DNA of 64,000 bases from Coccinella septempunctata (taxonomy: Eukaryota; Arthropoda; Insecta; Coleoptera; Coccinellidae). Every line of letters begins with the position of its first letter. Position 1 is the first letter of the stretch. A program made the translations under genes and the position numbers. The stretch spans positions 30,274,064 through 30,338,063 of the forward strand of contig NC_058191.1 of the NCBI RefSeq assembly GCF_907165205.1, read 5' to 3'. The notes beneath the pieces are model-generated. The model did not search any database. It was not told the DNA's origin and worked only from the letters and a program-made list of their open reading frames with translations. Positions 56,896-64,000 of the stretch are shown piece after piece.

Positions 56896-57742
56896 CTAAA
56901 GCTGCATCCACATTATGCCGCTATGTGCCGAGCGGCAAGGCCGCACGGCAAAGCCGCTGTGTATGTGGATGCATCTTACGCTTGTGCCATCATGCCGCTG
57001 TGTGCCGTTGAAAAATCGATGAACTGTCGGTCTCCATCAAAGGAAGCCAACGGAAATTTATAGTGAGGATGTGCCAACCGCTGGTCTCAGTGGCCTCGAG
57101 CTGCTTCAGTTGCAATTTAGACTGTGTACACCCATGTTAATGTGGATGCGTCTTCTCTCGTTTGCTTTGCCAATGAGGTTTTGCTGATCGGCAAAGCCAA
57201 TGGGCACACAGTAACATAATGTGGATGCAGCTTAAAAGAACCCATGTGCATGTTAAGCTGCATCCACATTATGCCGATTTGTGCCGAGCGGCTTTGACAA
57301 TCGGCAAAGCCAACGAAAGAAGACGCATCCACATTAACACGGGTGTACAGAGTCAAAATTGCAACAGAAACCGCTCGAGGCCACTGAGGCCAGCGGTTGG
57401 CACATCCTAACTATGAATTTCCGTTGGCTTCCTTTGATGGATACCGACAGTTCAGCGATTTTTCAGCGGCACCGAGCGGCATGTCGGCACAGGCTGACGA
57501 TGCCGCTGTGTGGCGAGCGGCCTTGCCGCTCGGCAAGGCAGCTGTGTATGTGGATGCATTGTCGGCTTCTGCCAACATGCCGCTGTGTACCGCTGAAAAA
57601 TCGCTGAACTGTCGGTCCCCATCAAAGGAAATTTATAGTGAGGATGTACCAACCGCTGAACTCAGTGGCCTCGAGCGACTTCAGTTGCAATTATTTAGTC
57701 TTCTCTCGATGAGATAGCGGCATAATGTGGATGCAGCTTTAG
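56896..57742. mobile_element. 847-bp element with perfect 29-bp terminal inverted repeats
   Basis: CTAAAGCTGCATCCACATTA (and nine more bases) at 56896-56924 is exactly inverted at 57714-57742. The interior is GC-richer than the surroundings and holds further palindromic copies: the sequence around 57215-57290 contains the same GCTGCATCCACATTATGCCG end twice, head to head, and CGGCAAGGC / GCGGCATGT-like blocks recur. It looks like two related short elements inserted end to end or nested. Overlapping ORFs (up to 106 codons) are on both strands and share repeated words, so I do not call them genes. Confidence 0.8.
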
Positions 57743-59400
57743 AGATGTTCCAGATAACTTCATAAATGGCACGAATTTATAGATGACTCCTATCAATTGT
57801 TGAGCAGTTTATTTCAAAATTCGATATTTTGAAGCATGGATGCCCAGATATCCAATATAGTCTCCTAAAAATTTGAATTGCTTTTTCAGCTGTTGACATC
57901 GTTTTACCCTTGATGAATATTAGGGAAGATTAAGAAGAACCCCCTCATAAAATCAATCAATTCTGTATTTAATATCTACACGTATAACCTGAACGTAAAC
58001 ACATTTAAGCCCAAACGTGTTCGGTCATGAGCTTATTACATTTGCCTGGCTCACTTTGTGCATTACGGATCGTTGCCCTGGGGGCGAATCTAAGTTACAG
58101 TGACAAAACTAATGAAAATAAACGAGCCCCGAAACACTTTATAAAGCCTAGCATAGTGAGCTAAGTGAACCCGACGCGACGGTTTACATCTATTATGTCG
58201 TATTATTGGGCAGGGGGGCCCAGAATGGCGAAACAAGCGAATCACGGCAGTCGCTATTAACTTCGCACTTCTGCTTTTGATAACGATTCACCCCCCAAGA
58301 GTATGTAGTAATTTTTGTCCGACTGAGAATTGCTGGGATTCGTTGAAACATGAAATTTATTCTATTTTATCACCCAGAAAGCACAACGACTTCACTAGGA
58401 AAATATATCGAATGGTATTTGTTTGATATTTTTTAATTTTATTTCTCTTTGCCAGATAATAAGGGAAACGTTTTCGACTGAACGTGATGTTAGTCACCAT
58501 TGCCAACCGCCTAACACACAAGATCACTAAAATAAGACAGAGAATCGAGAATCGATCATCATACACACCAAACACATAGAAAATGATAAAAAAGTATAAT
58601 GCACCTACGAAACAATAATAGGCCAAAACATTTTATTTTTTGAATTTTTCGTTGTTTCGGTGGTACGTTTTTTTCCACTCTTCTCTCGTCTCGATTACTT
58701 TGGTATCTTTTTAGATAGGTAGGACAACGGTGGCTACTCACAATAAGCAAATAAGTTTTTTGCGAAACAAATTTAAGGGGTTGCTTTTTCTACCCCTTGC
58801 AATTACACATAGGGAAACATCACCAAAATTTGTTTGCCGGCCCTCTAGCTCCCATAGAAAGTCTGCTCAATTATATTTCTGAAATATAATAATGGGTGTT
58901 CCCACATTTATGATGAATTAATAATTATGTATATACACAGTGTGTTCTTCGATATTATCTAAGTTTTCTTATATAAGAGGTCACAACGTGGATATGACAA
59001 CGCTATACAGAGTGTCATATCGTTGGACCTTTTTTAAATTCCGTTTAAAAAAAGCATCTTTCATATGTCCCTTCAGTTTACTTATATATAGGTAGGTCAT
59101 TTTAACGGTAAGACGGCTTGGGTTATTTCCAGATATACGATATACATAGGTATTCTTGAGAGCGATTTGGTTCCGCAATATAAACACATTGCACTTTCAG
59201 CGGTGGGGAAAGCGTCTGCAAGTTCTCAAAGATGTAAAAAAATATCATCAGGTGTACATAATCGAGGCTGTCAGATTAAGTTGTGAACCACTCTACGAGC
59301 AAGCCTAATAAATTCATGTTAATCTGACAGTTTGCGTAGTGGAGTTGGCCGTACGGAGAGTTGAAAATGGTTAAAAAAATTAATTTACAATTATGTTAAT
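57743..59400. other. Noncoding stretch; GC-richer patch at 57980-58290
   Basis: 57980-58290 is less AT-rich, with ACTTTATAAAG and several CG clusters; possible regulatory DNA. Short ORFs elsewhere have no recognisable domain. Confidence 0.35.
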
Positions 59401-59494
59401 TGGACCCAAAGGAAGCTACTTTCCAAGATACTGACAATTCGGACGTGACGCAAAGTCACAGCGGTCCTTTGAAAATGCAAAAAAAATCGTTACT

Positions 59495-60175
59495 TGTACA
59501 TACTCGAGCGTGTTACAGAAATATTGACCAATTGATCTGACACTTATCAGGAGGGTTTTCAATCTGGCAGTTCGAAAATGATAAGAAGGAATTTTTTTTA
59601 ATATCTCCCTTCCTGTACTTCTAATCGTTTCTGTATTCTTTATGAAAGTTGTAGATAATAAAATTCTATGCAACTTTTGTTTCAAGCGATAAGTGCGAGG
59701 GGCTTAGCTGCACATGCGAAAGGCCAAGGTCAATGTAGAAACCCATGTAGATTCATCACCATATATCTCAAAAACATCCGAATGTAGAAAAAATTGCTTC
59801 GGGCAAAATTTGTATAAAATGTTATGATCTACAACTTTTACGATAAATGCGAAAACAAGTTGAAGTCCACGAAAGGAGATAACCAAAAAAACTAATTTTT
59901 CTTAATTTTATGACCAATTATTATTGTTTCGGCTTGCTGAAACTGTCATATTATATATTTTCCGTTATTTTTGAATCATTTGCTTCAAAATAAGAAAAAA
60001 AGTCAGCGCGCTCGAGAATCCGGACGTGACGTTTTTTTTGCAAGTTTGCCGCAATACCACACATTTCCGTCACGCTTAAATTGTCAGATTAAGAGAATAT
60101 ATACTTTTCAACATGTAATTAACCACATATATCTTATCTGACACGCTCGAGTATGTACAATGATCGTTTTTTTTT
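59495..60175. repeat. Inverted repeat pair TGTACATACTCGAGCGTGT, possible element
   Basis: TGTACATACTCGAGCGTGT at about 59496-59514 is inverted as ACACGCTCGAGTATGTACA at about 60141-60159, with CGGACGTGACG blocks inside each half (near 59432 and 60022). No coding potential in between. A degraded TIR element is the likeliest reading. Confidence 0.5.
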
Positions 60176-60239
60176 ACTATTCTGACAGGCTGTCCAAGAC
60201 AGTTCCTCCTATCTACAAGTCTAATTTTTGGTAGATATG

Positions 60240-62056
60240 CTCTACAGGGTTCAAGGTATTTCCCCTTATATTAATATAATATACATTTTCCTCTTGGGCT
60301 CCCCAACTATTAGCTTCCTAGGACTCACAAAAAAAACCTGGCTACACCAATGTTCTTCGAAATTTTTTCTGCTTTTTCTCATGAGGTCATAACCACACAC
60401 AGAATGAGAATGATCCATATTCATAGGTCACCCTATGCATATAGGATGTATGAGTTCCGATGTATATAAATTCCGACATTGAATGATATTTTTAAAATAT
60501 TATGTGGCTCTTCTACGCTTTCGTAAAAAAGAGGTGAATCAAGATATCCAGTTCTATCATATAATTGCAATAATCATCAATTCCATATGGGGGGATATGT
60601 ATTGAACTATAAAGAAGTTTCAATAAACTTTTACCGTAGAACATAAATACATGGAATGGACATTGACGTGCTATGCATGTATTTGTTGTGGTACAAACAT
60701 TCGATGCTTCTCTGTCTAGCGCGACACTACGGCAGTGGCGTAAAATAAATAAATTTATATAGCTCCTATCTTTTTTTACGGAAAATTGACGTGACAATGA
60801 TGTCAGATTCAACTATCTCAATTATGATTGGCGATACTATGCAACTATTTCACTCCAGTCTTTGGACAACAACAAATGTTTCTTTTCCATTCCTTGCATC
60901 TATGTTCCAATACTTTTACAAGTGAGCTTTTTATACACTACAGAATAACAATACCCAGTATTTTTACTAAGATATGTTGTGCACAATTCTGGTTTTAGTT
61001 CAATTAAGGATTTTCATCACTTATCGGCCACATTAATTCAATATTTCTTTGCCAATCATTTCAGAGAAAGATGATTTCCATTGACCTGAAAAGGCTCTAA
61101 TGACCGGATCATCGAAGACTTAAATACATTCCATTCATCTTTTTAAATTTGAAACGTACAGTATGAGGGAGGATAAATGTCGGAATTACACAATATTCGG
61201 GGCTCGAGAATCTAGGTACTTACCTCTGATTTCTATTGAGCGTTCTTTATTCACCTCATAAAAAGAATCTTCTCCAAAACTCCCCGTTAAATTATGCTCA
61301 AGATTTTAAATACGTGGGCTGAACTCATTGAACAGATGCAACCTTTGTTCCAAGTCGTTCATCTTCCAATGTGACATCCACAAGCCACAATAAAGTTCCA
61401 ATAACGGATATCACATCCCTTTGTGAAACTGACTGATTTGTAAACATTCCACATTTTCAGACTGCATGTCCCATAACCCCATACACGCCCACACTTACCG
61501 TGGTGCATGTGCCTTTGAGTGTACGCCTATTTGAAAGAAATCACGGTCATTCAGCGGTTTGCTGGCCTTTCATTCATAAAATCTGCAAGGGGCCACCCAA
61601 GGTTCTCGTTGTAAGCGTAAAATTCAATGAAACATCAAGAATGACCCTCAGTGGGTGCTCGAAATTTCAAATAATACACGACAGTCACGAGACTCAACTC
61701 GAAGACCATTCATGAAAAATTAGAGAGAGAGACAAATTGAAATGGTTTGCTCGAAATAATGGTTGCGATACTGTGATTTATTTACGTGGTATCATCTGGT
61801 ATTTCAACGGTTCAGTAACTATTGTTTCACAAACGTTGGCAAAATTTGGCAACGATTAGAGGAATTTGAAATTGTAGGTGTATAGAATGTTTTGGCTCAT
61901 AGAGAAATCAACTTGAATATGTATAGTCAGAGATTTATTTCATTTATCACTCGAAAAAAATAGTTCAAATTGTACTTTACTTTTCACAAAAATCATATAT
62001 TAACAAATAAGTCTTTCATCAAAGGTATATATACATATTTTAATATACACAATACA
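60240..62056. other. Noncoding stretch, nothing recognised
   Basis: Short ORFs (up to 99 codons on minus, 60513-60812) with no recognisable domain. Confidence 0.4.
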
Positions 62057-62732
62057 CACGTACAAATATTTTAACAGTAGATTCTTGAGGTCAAAAGAAA
62101 CATTTTTTCCGATTCGGCCCTGATAAAAAGATATAGCCCTTTTAAGTTTCCATAATGAGCTGTGCCACCCCTGGAAAAACAAAATTACCTTCGGAATAAC
62201 TAGCTGAATCTGTGGCACTACAGATCTGTGGATCTTTCCAAAAGATTTGCATCCAGAGTCGTAGTCAGCCAAAGTACCCACTTTTTCAATTTCACAGATA
62301 CTTTTAATTTTTGAACATCGAATTACTTGAAAATGGCGCCTTATACGAAAAAATATGACGAATACTTTTATTTTACAAAATGTTCAAATATTCATTAGAC
62401 AGCTTTAATTAAACTTAGTTTCAAGGGTTGGGTTGTTTGAATTTTTGGTGTTTTTATGGTACGTAATGGTCATAATGATAAAACTGGAAGACGTGGGTGA
62501 TATCCTGTGTTAGAAAAAGATTCATCAAATGAATGAAAATCTATATTCTGAAATTCATTTCATTCGATGAAACCGTTTGTGAGATAGAACTACAAATAAC
62601 ATTTTTTAATGATTTTTCAACAGCCTATATCTTTGGAACCGAGCTGATTCTGAAAAAATTTTGAAGGAAAAAAGTGTTTCTTTTGACCTCAAGAATCTAC
62701 TTTTAAAATATTTGTACGAGTCAAAAAGTCAT
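62057..62732. mobile_element. MITE family 'GACTCGTACAAATATT', copy E
   Basis: Begins CACGTACAAATATTTTAACA with GTAGATTCTTGAGGTC and ends TTTGTACGAGTCAAAAAGTC. The outermost ACAGGGTGAGTC is lost at both ends. The interior shares the GAGCTGTGCCACCCCTGG block with the other copies. Confidence 0.7.
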
Positions 62733-64000
62733 ATAACTGTGGCCCAGATCCATATTATAGTATAAGTAACAAAACTGGTCTACATTTCAGGAGGGGCCAA
62801 AAAGATATTGTAGTATGGCTGAAACATACATACATTGGGTTTTACGATTTTATAGCTCTAGCTAACTTCATAAAATATATTTTTAGCAGAGGATACTGTA
62901 GTTCGATAAAGAATATCTTAATCACTGGAACCAGAAAATCGATATTTTTAGACTTACGATGCAATGGGTCTGAGGTACATATACTACATATAATTGATTT
63001 CAACAGACAATTCTACAGAAATTAATGTTTAGGATACTTACTGTTAGAAAAAATCATCACTGAAATATTTTGCCTACTCTATAGGAATTCTAATGAGTCT
63101 TATTAGGAAAATTGGAGCAACAAAATTCAGGAAGAATTCATAAATAAAAAAGAAGCCCTGTTTTGTGGTGTCATGGCTTGACGTACAAACGGCTGAACCG
63201 ATTTTATTTATATCTTTTCTGCAACCTTCGTCATACTTTGTGGAAGGTCTTGAAGGAAGAAACAATCGAAAAAGTTCCCGGGGAAACTCGGTAAATCAAG
63301 AAAACTAGAAGAAATTTAAATTTCGCGCGCAAGAGATTTGCTGGCGATTGACAGTTGACAAATGAACTGAACAGGACGATCTCGATAATGATTCAAAGTT
63401 CAGCATTTTAGAAGGTAAGTTAGATTCATACGTTAATGAAGGTGTGCAGCATTTATCTTGAAAATCCATACTTTCCACGCGATCAATAATATGTAGCCTG
63501 TTATTTTTTTGAAAAACTCTTATCTTCATTTGTTGTTGCAGAAGACGGATCGCAAAATGTTGATTTTTTCGTACATTTCCAATTTAATATGTTAATGGAA
63601 CCTCAGAGAAATCCTCGAATTGTTTTCTTTATGGATGAACATCTTTCACCGTCCTATTTCTCCCTGTATATTGCCAATTGTTGTCGAAACTAATGGAATA
63701 TCATTCTCGGATCACCAAACACACACACATATACAGTGGAAATTTGATAAATAAATAACAACAACAGCAGTCTTCATAAAGACCATTTAATAGATCTATT
63801 TTGTCCAAATAAAACCTACTGAACCTCCATTCAATGCGTTCGTACGAATGGAACCGTAGATAAGCTGTAATGTTGGCGGATTAAAAGAATCGTCGCACAA
63901 TGGTAACGTTTAACGCTTCTGTGTGCACCTACGGAATATTTTTCTTGCAGAAAAGTACTGAATGACACCTCGAAATAACCTTATTAATGGGGTACAATGT
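62733..64000. other. Noncoding stretch, nothing recognised
   Basis: Short ORFs only; no recognised repeat or gene. Confidence 0.4.

Noticed and set aside
1..64000. tRNA, rRNA, bacterial operons, CRISPR
   Set aside because: None recognised by eye; a tRNA covariance search would be needed to exclude tRNA genes fully.

Overview
This is an AT-rich eukaryotic nuclear window, almost certainly from an insect (possibly a beetle; order is a guess). I find no host protein-coding gene, rRNA, tRNA or CRISPR. The recognisable content is transposable elements: non-LTR retrotransposons, Penelope-like elements (PLEs) and many short inverted-repeat (MITE or foldback) elements. They lie in otherwise anonymous intergenic or intronic DNA with a few GC-richer patches that could be regulatory.

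Layout. 0-27 kb: LINE 3' ends at 2.58-2.99 kb (minus strand) and 10.58-11.50 kb (plus strand, broken, with a C-terminal zinc finger); foldback and MITE copies at 4.7, 6.7, 7.4, 13.9, 14.8, 16.0, 19.5, 20.1-21.5, 23.2-24.8 and 24.9-25.3 kb; and an inverted PLE terminal fragment at 13.15-13.62 kb. 26.97-31.83 kb: one Jockey-type LINE with its ends intact: 13-bp target-site duplication, internal initiator plus DPE-like promoter, two 66-bp repeats in the 5' UTR, a Gag-like ORF1, an endonuclease/RT ORF2 broken by one frameshift, and a 54-base poly(A). 33.4-33.7 kb: GC-rich patch with a CTCF-like motif. 38.8-39.0 kb: a third PLE end.

39.18-51.22 kb holds the most striking object: a head-to-tail Penelope array on the minus strand. 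It has three complete 3.11-kb units, a fourth 5'-truncated unit and a 191-bp inverted segment, all bounded by a single 15-bp target-site duplication. The two inner units encode intact 840-residue RT plus GIY-YIG proteins. The two outer units share one extra T that cuts off the GIY-YIG domain. The noncoding part of each unit carries what looks like a 62-bp spliceosomal intron. The PLE at 13.5 kb has exactly the spliced sequence there, and the PLE at 38.9 kb has a candidate 63-bp intron at the same place.

51-64 kb: another LINE 3' end (53.09-53.9 kb), more MITE copies, and an 847-bp element with perfect 29-bp terminal inverted repeats at 56.9-57.7 kb.

How the parts work together: the Jockey LINE would be transcribed from its internal promoter and translated as two ORFs joined by a TAATG stop/start overlap. 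The PLE would be transcribed from the repeated noncoding segment, with RT and endonuclease in one polypeptide. The MITEs encode nothing and would depend on transposases encoded elsewhere.
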